A stretch of 64,000 nucleotides of DNA from a virus. The notes under the pieces are model-generated. The model did no database searches, was not told the DNA's origin, and saw only the letters and a program-made list of their open reading frames with translations. Of the stretch, positions 33,301 to 41,616 are shown piece after piece (position 1 is the first letter of the stretch; each line of letters starts with the position of its first letter). The position numbers and the translations under genes were made by a program. The stretch covers positions 1-64,000 of IMG/VR virus record IMGVR_UViG_3300019764_000005; one strand, 5' to 3'.

Positions 33301-36179
33301 GTATCGGTATCAAATCCACCATTAACAACTAACTCAGGATTCCTGGCAATAGCGCCTTTATCAAGTAAATGAGTACTTCCATTCTCATCATATCCTTCTG
33401 TTACTCCACCACTTACTGTTAATTCTACAGCATCTCCGTTAGAGTCGTAGCCGTATCCGAGGTGGGGTAATGGATAGGAATCTCCATTACTTAACAACAA
33501 TGAATGGACGTTACCAACACCACTTGATATTATGTCATTCCCAGAAATAGATAATACCTGATCGCCTGAATAACTAATAATTGTTATGCCAGATAAGTCG
33601 GTAAATGAAAATACAGCCGTTGCATCAACCGATGTTATTGGTAGAAGCAATTGTGCATCCCTATCATTCGCAGCATCTTTCAAAACATTATCTTCACGAG
33701 TAGATAATACCCTGTAGTTTTCAGGGTAATCTTCGTTTTCAGTGTGCTCAATTCTCCTATCGTTAAGAGTTTTTGTTGCAATAGTAGACGCAGCAGTTGT
33801 ACTAATATTTAATTCAGGATCATCAGATAATGCAAAATTATTAATCCCTGTCCCTCCGTTTGTATTAGGCAGAATACCTGTAACATTAGAAGTCAAATCT
33901 ATATCACTAAAAGTAATTTGCTGTCCAGATAATGATACATAGTCTTCTCCTGTAATTGTCACTAAATCATGATGAGCATTTGTAGTTGCAGTATGATCAA
34001 ATGCCCAATTAGAACTTATTGGAATGGTCGTAGCCCCGTCCACAGGCATATCATCTACGTCTGCAAATCTAATTAAGTCTACAGTGTCAGTTAAATCTGT
34101 GCTAGCCAACGTTATAGTACTAGATGTGTGATTGTGAGAATCGTCACCTACGGTAGTTACAATAGAAGTTGTTCCTGATCCAGTAACATCTCCTGATAAA
34201 GTTATTGTTTCGTTTCCAGTTATATAATCAGATGTATCTAATAACCATGTATTTACAGCAGTTTTTCTCAATAGTCCAGAGGTTCCAGCTAGTGCTGCAA
34301 TAGCATCTAGATCACCATCCCATGCCTGAACATCACTTCCTATGGCTAACCCTAAATTAATTCTAGCACCAGACGCAGTTGAACTATTGGTTCCTCCATT
34401 TAATACTGGAAGGATTCCCGTTACGTGCGATGTCAAATTCACCTGAAGAGCATTTATGTTTTGCCCAATTAACGACAAATAGCTCTGTCCTGAGATCGTA
34501 ACAGGATCATGACCTCCTGTTGGCGCCTGCCAAGTCCCATTACCAGCAGCATCCGTAGTGAGTACATATCCGCTTGTCGGTGATAATGGTATTCTTATGC
34601 TATTATTAAATATAGCTTGCTTAATAAACGTCTTTATTCCATCAGCAGATTGATTTGTTGTAAGATCCATGGCAGTTCCAGATGTTAAATATCCAGGACC
34701 ATTTGAGAATGATGATAAGTCAGTAGGACCAGTATAATTTATAACTCCTGTGGTTGAATTATATGACAGATCACCTGTAGCATCTATAGCTAATCTTGCT
34801 CTTTGGTTCGTGAAATACAATACTCCTCCATTCTCAGTTACAAGATCAGTTGTATAATCACCTATTGTAGCAATTATTGAGCCTATTCTGCCGAATACCG
34901 AATCAACATCTGAGGGGCTTATCAATACATACACACTACCACTCCACCTGTACGTTAGATTTGAGTCTAGCGCCAAGTATATTATATTGGCAATACCAGT
35001 GGTAGGGAATGACGAAAAGCTCGCATACTCCTCAATCTCATCAACAAAAGCAGGAAGATGTATTGATGGAACTATTCCACTGCCATCAAGAGGAGCTACG
35101 CCATTCATGGCAGCTTTCTGAGACAATGGAATATGTCCTACACCTCTATAGTTAGTATTGGCTAACACATCAGCATTATTACTTACTAATGTGTTAGAAT
35201 AATATAAATTAGTAAGACCCTGAGTAAGTTCATCTGTGCTATGAATAGATAGATTGGTTACATCGGAAGGTTTATTTTGAATGAATGCGCCTGCCAAGGG
35301 ATCTGTTTCATCCCAATCAGCCTGCACAAAACTAGGTAGTTGAGACACAGGCACAAGTCCAGATCCATCCAAAGTAGCAACACCGTTTGGTGTACCCTTT
35401 TCTGACAAAGGAACATGTCCTACATTCCTGTACGCTGTATTTAGTACGACATCAGAATTCAGTGATACCTGGGCTTGGAAATCGCTTATTTGAGTAGCTA
35501 AAACATTATGTGGGTTTGATGAATCACCTATGTGATTTTGAATATCTGTATTTAAAACATTCGTAGCTACTGTACTTGCTGCCGTACCTGAGTCGTTTAA
35601 TGTAGGTGTATCAGATAATGGATTCTGAGTATCTGTAAATTCGGCATCTGCAGGAACATCCGACTCTACCGTATGATCATTAACTTTCTTCACAACAAGA
35701 ACTCCACCTTCGATAACCAAACTATTAGCATCTGGCTCTATGTGCTCATTCTGAACAAAGTTCGTAGTTTCGTCATGATTGACATCTGAAGAAGCAAATC
35801 CCCTTTCGAAGAAAAGAAGATCTGACTCTGATATTTGCGTGGCTCCACTACCATAGGTCCCCTCACCGGATACAAGCAATGCGGATATCTCACCTCTTAC
35901 TGGATCACTCCTTTTGAAGATTACTATATCACTCCCAGTTACTATTATTGGATCGGCTAGATTGGTTGAGTCTACAATAGATAAAGATGTGTTACCGTAA
36001 TCTATGACACGGAAATTAACATCGCCTTCTCCGCCACTAAAGTCAAGATTCTGATTAAGAAAATCAACCAATGTAGATAAGGGGTAATTATATGAATTGT
36101 CGTCTACCGCAACTCCAAAAAACCTGTCAGTTAATTCAAAAATTAGTTTATTTCCGTAATTTCTTTGCTCTTCGCTCAT
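30309..36179 (-). CDS. Giant modular tail fibre / adhesin (1956 residues)
   Basis: The main fibre protein. It contains duplicated modules: LNTAYRNVGHVPLSEKGTPN, then GVATLDGSGLVPVSQLP, repeated later as NTNYRGVGHIPLSQKAAMNG; TGILPVLNGGTNSS-type units in three copies; and an adhesin-like head with many TAFGYKAG, TAIGSFAG and VSIGAASG repeats near the C-terminus, like YadA-type trimeric heads. The C-terminal 150 residues are beta-rich. The repeats suggest trimeric assembly and receptor binding (inference). It is the first gene behind a TATATTTG promoter. Confidence 0.85.
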   Translation of the reverse strand: MSEEQRNYGNKLIFELTDRFFGVAVDDNSYNYPLSTLVDFLNQNLDFSGGEGDVNFRVIDYGNTSLSIVDSTNLADPIIVTGSDIVIFKRSDPVRGEISALLVSGEGTYGSGATQISESDLLFFERGFASSDVNHDETTNFVQNEHIEPDANSLVIEGGVLVVKKVNDHTVESDVPADAEFTDTQNPLSDTPTLNDSGTAASTVATNVLNTDIQNHIGDSSNPHNVLATQISDFQAQVSLNSDVVLNTAYRNVGHVPLSEKGTPNGVATLDGSGLVPVSQLPSFVQADWDETDPLAGAFIQNKPSDVTNLSIHSTDELTQGLTNLYYSNTLVSNNADVLANTNYRGVGHIPLSQKAAMNGVAPLDGSGIVPSIHLPAFVDEIEEYASFSSFPTTGIANIIYLALDSNLTYRWSGSVYVLISPSDVDSVFGRIGSIIATIGDYTTDLVTENGGVLYFTNQRARLAIDATGDLSYNSTTGVINYTGPTDLSSFSNGPGYLTSGTAMDLTTNQSADGIKTFIKQAIFNNSIRIPLSPTSGYVLTTDAAGNGTWQAPTGGHDPVTISGQSYLSLIGQNINALQVNLTSHVTGILPVLNGGTNSSTASGARINLGLAIGSDVQAWDGDLDAIAALAGTSGLLRKTAVNTWLLDTSDYITGNETITLSGDVTGSGTTSIVTTVGDDSHNHTSSTITLASTDLTDTVDLIRFADVDDMPVDGATTIPISSNWAFDHTATTNAHHDLVTITGEDYVSLSGQQITFSDIDLTSNVTGILPNTNGGTGINNFALSDDPELNISTTAASTIATKTLNDRRIEHTENEDYPENYRVLSTREDNVLKDAANDRDAQLLLPITSVDATAVFSFTDLSGITIISYSGDQVLSISGNDIISSGVGNVHSLLLSNGDSYPLPHLGYGYDSNGDAVELTVSGGVTEGYDENGSTHLLDKGAIARNPELVVNGGFDTDTDWNKNPNWTIDNGVAIADGTTSENINQGPDNAIIGESYIISFDIVSLSAGQFYAAYGGGNTAAFDTIGTHTDIVKAVSTTRAKIVARNFANGSVDNISVKLATPDYIPNNNEGQAILPLVEGDTFIAGSEEIGTNTTTFIERLFETGNTNPSQLIWDKSNALIWKQVVRDSDFYDAVNTGDWHNSELNQAYIDENVEVAYADLITIVQKDGQFESVTYSDDLVKILNRNPHNIIASDIPDLESTIHASAVDIALNMITDPNLNGTDLTTDVRGILPVENGGTGINNFDVNFIARTNVGNLFLNNNTFDNSSELPLSLRRLGSALGAVGMDFTNDSGTSKIVANHNSITLSPGSTNDFIVGISDVTYKGDLVFNAGNSNLNTVDWTAKDLVAETIQLITGATDGYILTSDASGNATWQVNAGISTPALQEVTTEGATTDVFTVFNGGISSSTGTKTRFGFNAASVGTGSNTTAFGYKAGEDSTNGFSWTAIGSFAGASNTTGDAWVAVGRSSATSNTSGDNFVSIGAASGQYVALSSGYITIGHQAADSLNGGGNATSISNSVYIGKDTKVSANGVTNENVFGYGALGGGINTVTLGNLSVLEVITTGEFNSSNASPLASSPGGIPATNGYALIADGSGGSSWTSISTGTPTLQEVTTEGSTTSVVTNFTGGITSTFATASERFGFNAGVNTTGIWNSAFGYEAATLTTSGQLYTAIGYRAGASNITGGSWTAIGSRAGENMTTGGSWTSVGQSSARSMITGSNWTSVGGDAAGKITTGNNWVAIGTAAALKLNDNNNNATDFTNSTYIGSSTKVSENGVDNETVIGYNAEGAGSNTVRLGNTSVTDVHSSGTFNSSNDSPLSSSPGGTPAADGNVLTADGSGNSSWESIDVFKKATQTLTGTAPTYNCSTSVNAGITLSGNTTVTLTNLVDGMSGNFKITQDSGGNGYTLTLSPTPKVINGGSGTITLTNTANAIDILSWWYDGTTLFTTYGSNYN

Positions 36180-36208
36180 GATCGCTAATTTAGAATAATT
36201 CCATATAG

Positions 36209-36216
36209 CAAATATA
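36209..36216 (-). promoter_or_regulatory. Promoter of the fibre operon
   Basis: Minus-strand TATATTTG matches the -7 consensus and the promoter before the capsid operon. It lies 30 bases upstream of the large fibre start. No clear -33 TTG is seen. Confidence 0.5.
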
Positions 36217-36237
36217 GGGATTTACGTGCATATATTA

Positions 36238-36268
36238 TTGATTATATGGCATAAAACATTTATCTTTA
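36238..36268 (+). promoter_or_regulatory. Plus-strand promoter
   Basis: TTG (36238) and TATCTTTA (36261-36268) have the 23-base step and one mismatch to TAnnTTTG. It drives the 189-residue gene, back to back with the fibre promoter. Confidence 0.5.
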
Positions 36269-36296
36269 TATCATTTATGAAACAAGAATAACCAAT

Positions 36297-36866
36297 ATGG
36301 CGTCAAGTAAACATCAAAAAAGGCACTATTACGCCAAACCAGACACCACTTCTAAAATGAGAAAGTTTAAATGGTACAAAAAGAAACTTAAGAGACTTGG
36401 CAGTAGTAGGAACGATGTTCACATTGCTGCTTACATGCCTGTGATTCAAGAGTACATGCTCAGAAAAACAAAGCTAAGCATTATTGATCTAAATACGCTA
36501 ATGCGACTTGGCAGACTTAATCGAACTTTTGGGAAAGAAGAGTTTTTGGATGCTCCAAATAAATATGGTCGAAGACTAGTGGCGGCTCAGATGATAAGAT
36601 TTGAGGATCGTAAGTATATTGAGCGATGGGAGGGGCATAATATGAATTACAGAAGATGTGTTCAGTACCGCCTTACGGTCAGAGGTCGAAGTATTATTAA
36701 TGAGATGGATCAATTACTATTGAGAGAGAAAAAGATTCCTCTTGATGCAAGATATACGGATCATGAGTTTGTTACTCCAAAAAGCCAGTTGGAGAATAAT
36801 AAGTATAAAATAAATTGGTATGCTGCGATAATTGAATTTAATGAAGCAGTAGAAAATAAAAATTAA
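36297..36866 (+). CDS. Putative winged-helix DNA-binding protein
   Basis: A 189-residue basic protein. The N-terminus is lysine-rich (KKLKRLG), and the middle looks like a winged helix (LSIIDLNTLMRLGRLNRT, VAAQMIRFEDRKYIER, YRLTVRGRSIINEM), as in MarR-like regulators. The similarity is by eye. It lies alone with its own promoter, next to late fibre genes, which would suit a transcription regulator. Confidence 0.5.
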   Translation: MASSKHQKRHYYAKPDTTSKMRKFKWYKKKLKRLGSSRNDVHIAAYMPVIQEYMLRKTKLSIIDLNTLMRLGRLNRTFGKEEFLDAPNKYGRRLVAAQMIRFEDRKYIERWEGHNMNYRRCVQYRLTVRGRSIINEMDQLLLREKKIPLDARYTDHEFVTPKSQLENNKYKINWYAAIIEFNEAVENKN

Positions 36867-36891
36867 TTTTAATAATCAAAATTCACTAAAA

Positions 36892-37266
36892 ATGAAAAGA
36901 ACTATCAATTTAATGGATGTTAAAATAACAGACATCAACGAAGTCGAGTACAATGAGGAACAGATGAAGACTATTGTTAAGCAAGCAGCTAACATGATCT
37001 TCAAAAAGGCTGACTCGTATGAAATGCTTGACTATGGGAAAGGATTTCATAATCTTGAACCGGTTAAAATAAATGAGGATGAAGCTGCCAAGATTAAGGA
37101 TATAATCAGAAATCCACAGGAAGGGTTCTTGTTTTTTGTATCTGCTCCAATCTGTGCATATATAGATGAGGAGTTTAAGAAGCCGCTAAAACCCAGACCT
37201 AGCAAAATTGAAAATGATGAGCCAATTGGACCTATGGTTATAAAAGAAAAAGAGGGAGGCGTTTAA
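36892..37266 (+). CDS. Hypothetical protein (124 residues)
   Basis: A soluble protein with helical N-terminal half and a hydrophobic stretch (GFLFFVSAPICAYID, about residues 82-96), too short for a certain membrane helix. Its last codons lie in the terminator stem. It is probably co-transcribed with the winged-helix gene. Confidence 0.5.
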   Translation: MKRTINLMDVKITDINEVEYNEEQMKTIVKQAANMIFKKADSYEMLDYGKGFHNLEPVKINEDEAAKIKDIIRNPQEGFLFFVSAPICAYIDEEFKKPLKPRPSKIENDEPIGPMVIKEKEGGV

Positions 37267-37280
37267 GCTTCCCTCTTTTT
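37247..37280. terminator. Bidirectional terminator, inverted copy of the one at 58.28 kb
   Basis: The stem AAGAGGGA / TCCCTCTT with loop region GGCGTTTAAGC separates convergent genes and overlaps the stop of the 124-residue gene. A 33-base stretch is the perfect reverse complement of 58277-58309. Confidence 0.9.
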
Positions 37281-37638
37281 ATTCCTTTACTTCCCGACAG
37301 TATATCATATTTGAACACATCAAATATACTTCTTCTGACTCATCAATAGGTTGATTTTCAATATTGAAAGGTTTTTGAAAATGAATTATCTCGTCAAAAA
37401 AATCAATTATTCCTCCAAGACCTTCTATGTACACATTAATATACTCATAATCACCAATACGTTTTTGAATGTATCTGATCTCATCTTTAAAAACACATGG
37501 ATTAAGAGTGGATCTGTTGCCGACATACACAATGTCACCGCGTCCAGGTATTACAATGTATTGTCGTCCTGTAAGTCTGGATTTAATTTCACGAACCTCG
37601 TCGCTTTCCTGAAGTTTAACGTATTCCGATTTTTCCAT
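37279..37638 (-). CDS. Hypothetical early protein (119 residues)
   Basis: Starts at ATG 37638 (MEKSEYVKLQ); the frame continues upstream without a better start. The sequence is beta-rich (YIVIPGRGDIVYVGN) and ends with cysteines (LMCSNMIYCREVKE). No family recognised. It follows the 44-residue gene by 2 bases and ends at the shared terminator. Confidence 0.5.
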   Translation of the reverse strand: MEKSEYVKLQESDEVREIKSRLTGRQYIVIPGRGDIVYVGNRSTLNPCVFKDEIRYIQKRIGDYEYINVYIEGLGGIIDFFDEIIHFQKPFNIENQPIDESEEVYLMCSNMIYCREVKE

Positions 37639-37640
37639 AA

Positions 37641-37775
37641 TCAATCCATTACGATTAAGCCCCTCTGTTCTGCCCGGCAGTAGTACCACCTCAGCACATT
37701 CCCATTTAAGCTATATCTTAGGATCATACCTTTAAATTCATTTCTACTGATGTTATCTAAATTAATCTTCTCCAT
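37641..37775 (-). CDS. Small hypothetical protein (44 residues)
   Basis: A short frame from ATG 37775: MEKINLDNISRNEFKGMIL, continuing to a C-terminal WYYCRAEQRGLIVMD. Its stop lies 2 bases before the next start, so it is probably translated and coupled. No motif. Confidence 0.45.
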   Translation of the reverse strand: MEKINLDNISRNEFKGMILRYSLNGNVLRWYYCRAEQRGLIVMD

Positions 37776-37831
37776 GTTTTGCGACTTTCTGATTTTTGTG
37801 TAAAATACTAATTAATTACTTTAGAATGAAT

Positions 37832-38272
37832 TCAAATAACAAGCGGATCTATTTCGGAATAAAGGAAGTCTTCGAAATCCATTATATTTTTAGCAGTGTA
37901 ACCATTCTTCTTTCTGTTGATGCCATGTGCATCACAAAACACATTATGCTTGTTGTACACCCACTTTATATAGTCAGTGTTGGTCCTGGTGTCGAATTCA
38001 TCAATTGACAACTTAGGATTTAATATGAGGTAAGCAGAAATATAACCGCGACGCATTTGAGAATGAACAGCTTCAAGTCTGGCTTTAATATCGTACTCTT
38101 TCGTTTCTTCTTCAAAGTCTGGGAGCTCATCCCAATCGTCTTCATTTGCAAAATCTGGCAACTCATCGTAATCTGGTTGATGATGCGATCCATCGAACGA
38201 TTCATCTGGAACCATTGAGAATATATCCATCGTCACCGCATCGGGGGTTCTATTCCTGTTATTTCTTTCCAT
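37832..38272 (-). CDS. Acidic hypothetical protein
   Basis: A 146-residue protein with an acidic stretch (ELPDFANEDDWDELPDFEEE) at about 37-57 and a helical C-terminal domain. The charge pattern resembles DNA mimic or anti-host proteins, but there is no specific match. It belongs to the leftward early operon. Confidence 0.5.
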   Translation of the reverse strand: MERNNRNRTPDAVTMDIFSMVPDESFDGSHHQPDYDELPDFANEDDWDELPDFEEETKEYDIKARLEAVHSQMRRGYISAYLILNPKLSIDEFDTRTNTDYIKWVYNKHNVFCDAHGINRKKNGYTAKNIMDFEDFLYSEIDPLVI

Positions 38273-38295
38273 ACTTCACAATATTTTAATATTTC

Positions 38296-38568
38296 CTACT
38301 CTGTTTTACTACTATAACAACCCATATTTGAGTTCTTAACTGGCGCAAGCTCTTTCAGCCTGTTCAATCCTTCAGGCATTATCAGAATCTTAAATTCGAA
38401 ATTTAACAACTCTCCTGCTGTAAAATTAGTGTATCTGAAATCATCCTCCATATGATCCCAATCGTTACGCAGTAATTTATCCTTGTGTTCTTCACACAAA
38501 TAACCGGCAGATACAAGATAATTTCTACCTATCTGGTCTTTATCGTCTATTAAAGCAAACTTTTTCAT
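38296..38568 (-). CDS. Hypothetical protein (90 residues)
   Basis: Soluble, mixed alpha/beta, starting MKKFALIDDKDQIGRNY. No motif recognised. It lies between the zinc ribbon gene and the acidic protein gene in the leftward early operon. Confidence 0.5.
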   Translation of the reverse strand: MKKFALIDDKDQIGRNYLVSAGYLCEEHKDKLLRNDWDHMEDDFRYTNFTAGELLNFEFKILIMPEGLNRLKELAPVKNSNMGCYSSKTE

Positions 38569-38573
38569 ATCAA

Positions 38574-38762
38574 TTATTCGTTTAGATAATCACCTTCCTC
38601 TTTAATATTACATGCTCTTTCGTACTCATAGTGACCTACGGTTCTCTCTGAGTGGTTGCATAAGAGACAAACCATATTGGCAATTTCCCTTTTCCACTTA
38701 CTTCCTTTTTTAATCACAACCTTATCCATTGGATATAGGCACTCTGGACATTCTTTAGTCAT
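38574..38762 (-). CDS. Zinc ribbon protein
   Basis: A 62-residue protein with two CxxC pairs: CPECLYPM near the N-terminus and VCLLCNHSERT in the middle, the layout of a single zinc ribbon. Such small phage proteins often bind nucleic acids or RNA polymerase (known for the fold); the target here is unknown. It starts 3 bases before the stop region of the upstream gene, in the leftward early operon. Confidence 0.7.
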   Translation of the reverse strand: MTKECPECLYPMDKVVIKKGSKWKREIANMVCLLCNHSERTVGHYEYERACNIKEEGDYLNE

Positions 38763-38764
38763 GG

Positions 38765-39307
38765 CTAGAAAGGTTTATAGATGTCGCAGGTCCATCTCCA
38801 TACTTTCTGGTAATCATCGTACCAAACATCAATATTTGTGGAAGCGTAGCCTTTCGAGGCAATGTAGTAAAATACTGAATCCTTGCTTGGCTGCTCAGAG
38901 CATAATCCTTCCGCATGCATTTCGTGTGGCTCTGTTCTTACCAGTGAGTTTTCATCAAGCAATGATCCGTTTTGGATACCCATAGCAGCCTGTACAATAA
39001 TTTTTCCACATTTCTCTCTTCTTTCGAGTTCTTTAGTTATTGTATCCACATCTTCTTTTGCATCTTTAAGGAAAAGCTCTAATGCTTTCGTGTTGAGTTT
39101 TTTAAGTCTTTGTTTTCGTTCAGTAATCATATCAGCCTCCTTGTTAAAATTCATTTTTAGTTTAAAATTTGGATCATCAGACTTCATATACTCAATGTAG
39201 TCTGAGACAGTAATACGCCCTTCGGATAACTCTAAGCCTGGCTTTAGCGTGTGGCTCAAATTGCATTGTTTAATCGGCAATAGCCATCCATATTCATGGT
39301 TTTTCAT
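38765..39307 (-). CDS. Hypothetical protein with central coiled coil
   Basis: A 180-residue protein with a charged helical middle (about 60-105: TERKQRLKKLNTKALELFLK and on) and an aromatic C-terminus (DVWYDDYQKVWRWTCDIYKP). No family recognised. It is the first gene after the promoter at 39338-39368. Confidence 0.5.
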   Translation of the reverse strand: MKNHEYGWLLPIKQCNLSHTLKPGLELSEGRITVSDYIEYMKSDDPNFKLKMNFNKEADMITERKQRLKKLNTKALELFLKDAKEDVDTITKELERREKCGKIIVQAAMGIQNGSLLDENSLVRTEPHEMHAEGLCSEQPSKDSVFYYIASKGYASTNIDVWYDDYQKVWRWTCDIYKPF

Positions 39308-39337
39308 ACGTTAGTTCTTTAAATTAATCTTCAGTAA

Positions 39338-39368
39338 CAAAATTAAGACACAATTACATTAGAAGCAA
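39338..39368 (-). promoter_or_regulatory. Leftward early promoter
   Basis: Minus-strand TAATTTTG (39345-39338) with TTG at 39368-39366, in the longer context TTTATATTGCTTCTAA. The 23-base step is exact. Confidence 0.6.
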
Positions 39369-39375
39369 TATAAAT

Positions 39376-39403
39376 AAAGCCCAACTAAAATAGCAGGGCT
39401 TTT
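39376..39403 (-). terminator. Terminator after ruvA
   Basis: Stem AAAGCCC / GGGCTTT with a 13-base loop and a following U-rich tract. It overlaps the upstream part of the next promoter region. Confidence 0.6.
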
Positions 39404-39424
39404 ATTCGATTGGTGTTAATACAA

Positions 39425-40006
39425 TTAAAGTTTCTTAATTGCAAGCATTACTAATTCATCTGAATTTTTCGGTTCTTCTGATTTTAATATTTCATCAACA
39501 ATTGGCACGATATCTTCAAGTAGAAATCCGAGCTGCACCAATGCATTCATGGCTACAGCTTTCATTTCACCAGTATGATTAATATTAGGTACGTCTGATA
39601 AATCATCTTCTCCAACCTTCTTTGCAAGCTCCACAACAATACGCTTGGCAGTCTTGGCACCTATGCCTTTGATTTTTACGAAAGATTTATCGTCACCAGA
39701 AGAGATGGCAATCTTGACCTCATTCGTAGTCATTCCGGAGAGTATCGTCATGCCAGTATTGGCACCTATACCTGATACCGATATTAACAACCTGAAAACA
39801 CTCCTGCTTTCCTTACCGTAGAATCCGTATAATTTATGAGAGTCTTCCTTTATCACTTCATGTAGATAAAGCTTGGCAGCTTTAAAAGTAGATAGAAACT
39901 CGGAGGTGTCATTTGAGATGTTTACCAGGTATCCTAATCCACCTGTTTCTACTATCACTGAATCTGGCTGTAGGTCCACCAGTTCGCCTTTGATGTATTC
40001 TAACAT
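39425..40006 (-). CDS. ruvA: Holliday junction DNA helicase subunit RuvA
   Basis: A 193-residue protein with the RuvA plan: an N-terminal OB domain (MLEYIKGELVDLQPDSVIVE and on), a central double helix-hairpin-helix (LISVSGIGANTGMTIL, then KIKGIGAKTAKRIVVELAKK), and a small C-terminal helical domain (NALVQLGF). RuvA binds four-way junctions and recruits RuvB (established). No RuvB or RuvC is in the window, so it may work with host proteins. It lies in the leftward early operon before a coiled-coil protein. Confidence 0.9.
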   Translation of the reverse strand: MLEYIKGELVDLQPDSVIVETGGLGYLVNISNDTSEFLSTFKAAKLYLHEVIKEDSHKLYGFYGKESRSVFRLLISVSGIGANTGMTILSGMTTNEVKIAISSGDDKSFVKIKGIGAKTAKRIVVELAKKVGEDDLSDVPNINHTGEMKAVAMNALVQLGFLLEDIVPIVDEILKSEEPKNSDELVMLAIKKL

Positions 40007-40016
40007 AGCTTAAGTA

Positions 40017-40358
40017 TTAATCGATTTTTAATATCTTCTTCCATAATGGCTTATTTAGCTCAGCTTTAAGTCTGCTTATCTCAGCAGTCAAGATATCAGT
40101 CTCTTTAATAAACTCAGTCTCAACTTCGCTGTAAACACACTTCTTTATATCATTAAGGATATTTTTCTTTCCAACTATCCTAATGTCAGACACTACATCA
40201 ACAGATCCGTAGCCGACAACATGAACATGATTCCTGACAGATCCATCTATCACAAGGAATTTGCCGTTGTCAATTAAATTCTCAACAGCTCTTAGCTTTA
40301 CGTTTTCATTCTCTAGCTTTTGCAGTTTGTCTCTGTCAATTAAAACTTGATCTTTCAT
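40017..40358 (-). CDS. Coiled-coil hypothetical protein
   Basis: A 113-residue protein with N- and C-terminal helical segments and a central beta part (VIDGSVRNHVHVVGYGSVDV). It is co-transcribed with ruvA (10-base gap). Function unknown. Confidence 0.5.
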   Translation of the reverse strand: MKDQVLIDRDKLQKLENENVKLRAVENLIDNGKFLVIDGSVRNHVHVVGYGSVDVVSDIRIVGKKNILNDIKKCVYSEVETEFIKETDILTAEISRLKAELNKPLWKKILKID

Positions 40359-40381
40359 GTGCTTAAAGTATTTATTTACAA

Positions 40382-40412
40382 CAAATTTACTACACCATTA
40401 ACTTAGAATCAA
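40382..40412 (-). promoter_or_regulatory. Promoter of the ruvA operon
   Basis: Minus-strand TAAATTTG (40389-40382) with TTG at 40412-40410, in the context TTTATATTGATTCTAA, matching the plus-strand motif at 20.03 kb. Confidence 0.7.
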
Positions 40413-40418
40413 TATAAA

Positions 40419-40790
40419 CTATACCAAGTTCTTCTTCATCCATGGATGGTCATTTTCACAAAACCTATAACCTCGCCTTTCGTACCACTTCTGGACCCAG
40501 CCATCAACAGCCCATAGCGTTGATCTTTTTGCACCTAAAGCAATGCCCATGGCTTCCCGAAGCTCTTGAAGCATCAATCCATAGCCTTTACGCCTGAAAG
40601 CCTTGGACACATCCAAAGAATCAAGTATCACCTCTTCGTCATCATTGTGATACCATGATATTCGACACATACAAACACCGTAGCGATGCATAATAGTAAT
40701 AGTGTCATATTCATGATTTGTTGTGTAGTAGGCAATAAAACTATCTGGAACGAGATTCAATGCTTTATTTATGTTATCGCTAAGACTCAT
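40419..40790 (-). CDS. GNAT-family N-acetyltransferase
   Basis: A 123-residue protein from ATG 40790. The acetyl-CoA motif is LDVSKAFRRKGYGLMLQELR (Q/RxxGxG/A type), and WYERRGYRF is the usual C-terminal GNAT strand. Acetylation target unknown; phage GNATs may modify host proteins (inference). It follows a GIY-YIG-like gene and precedes the ruvA promoter. Confidence 0.8.
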   Translation of the reverse strand: MSLSDNINKALNLVPDSFIAYYTTNHEYDTITIMHRYGVCMCRISWYHNDDEEVILDSLDVSKAFRRKGYGLMLQELREAMGIALGAKRSTLWAVDGWVQKWYERRGYRFCENDHPWMKKNLV

Positions 40791-40828
40791 AGTGTTTCTT
40801 TGTTTTAAAAAAAAATAATTCAAATAAA

Positions 40829-41209
40829 TTACAATTCTGATCCTGGAATGTATTTAACTCCACACATCCTATAAGCACTTCGCATCGTAATCCCGAACCT
40901 TCCTGCCACAGCAGATGCATTATTAAAATCGAAAACAAGAAGGTCTGCGAACAACCATTGAATATCTACACAGTCGATATCGAACCAACCACCGTAGGTA
41001 CGGTAATGATTCATATTAACTAGCGTATCGGAAATGTACTTTTTGCATTTAGGTATGCCAGGCGACTTAAACACCACTTCTAATTCACAACCGGTCTCCA
41101 ACTGCATTAAATCCAATTGGTCCTCATACTTATCAACGTCAAGCGCAAACACTCCTGTGAGTTTAGCACGCTCATTCCACAATACAAATACTCCTTTCAT
41201 TCTATTCAT
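40829..41209 (-). CDS. Possible GIY-YIG/T5orf172-like protein
   Basis: A 126-residue protein with a weak match to the Mug113/T5orf172 plan: KLTGVFALDVDKYEDQLDLM, CELEVVFKSPGIPKCKKYIS and TYGGWFDID. The usual Y-Y pair is degenerate, so nuclease activity is doubtful. It is the second gene of the leftward early operon. Confidence 0.35.
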   Translation of the reverse strand: MNRMKGVFVLWNERAKLTGVFALDVDKYEDQLDLMQLETGCELEVVFKSPGIPKCKKYISDTLVNMNHYRTYGGWFDIDCVDIQWLFADLLVFDFNNASAVAGRFGITMRSAYRMCGVKYIPGSEL

Positions 41210-41226
41210 AATTATCCTCCTTTTAA

Positions 41227-41568
41227 TTATAACGTTACTTTACCATCCAAAATATGCGTAATCTTATCAAGAACAACCTTGTCGTATTTAGATAGATCAT
41301 CACTACACAGTAGCGCAGAAATACATTCACGTACTTCTATGTATTCATTTTCGCTCATTACGTGCGCAGCAATACGATACATATGCATATCTGGCATATT
41401 AGTTGGCATACTGTGGATTGGGATCTCAGGCATATTAAGCACCGTTTCTCCAAAATCAAAACCTAGCTTCCTATCTATTCCCGTTTGATCTACACAATAT
41501 TTTAGAACCGAAGGCTTTATTCCAGATGGATCAATCTCGCTCAAACAAGTACTCTGCACTCTTTTCAT
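41227..41568 (-). CDS. Hypothetical early protein (113 residues)
   Basis: The first gene of the leftward early operon, 49 bases after a strong promoter match. Starts MKRVQSTCLSEIDPSG. No motif recognised. First genes after a promoter at the gene-free region are likely to be among the first expressed (inference). Confidence 0.55.
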   Translation of the reverse strand: MKRVQSTCLSEIDPSGIKPSVLKYCVDQTGIDRKLGFDFGETVLNMPEIPIHSMPTNMPDMHMYRIAAHVMSENEYIEVRECISALLCSDDLSKYDKVVLDKITHILDGKVTL

Positions 41569-41616
41569 ATCTATTCATCCTTTTAATGATAATTTACTTT
41601 TAAAATGATAACGTCA

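Noticed and set aside
31729-33942. Plus-strand open frames inside the large fibre gene
   Set aside because: They run antisense through low-complexity T/G/V-rich fibre repeats; the opposite frame has clear repeat structure.
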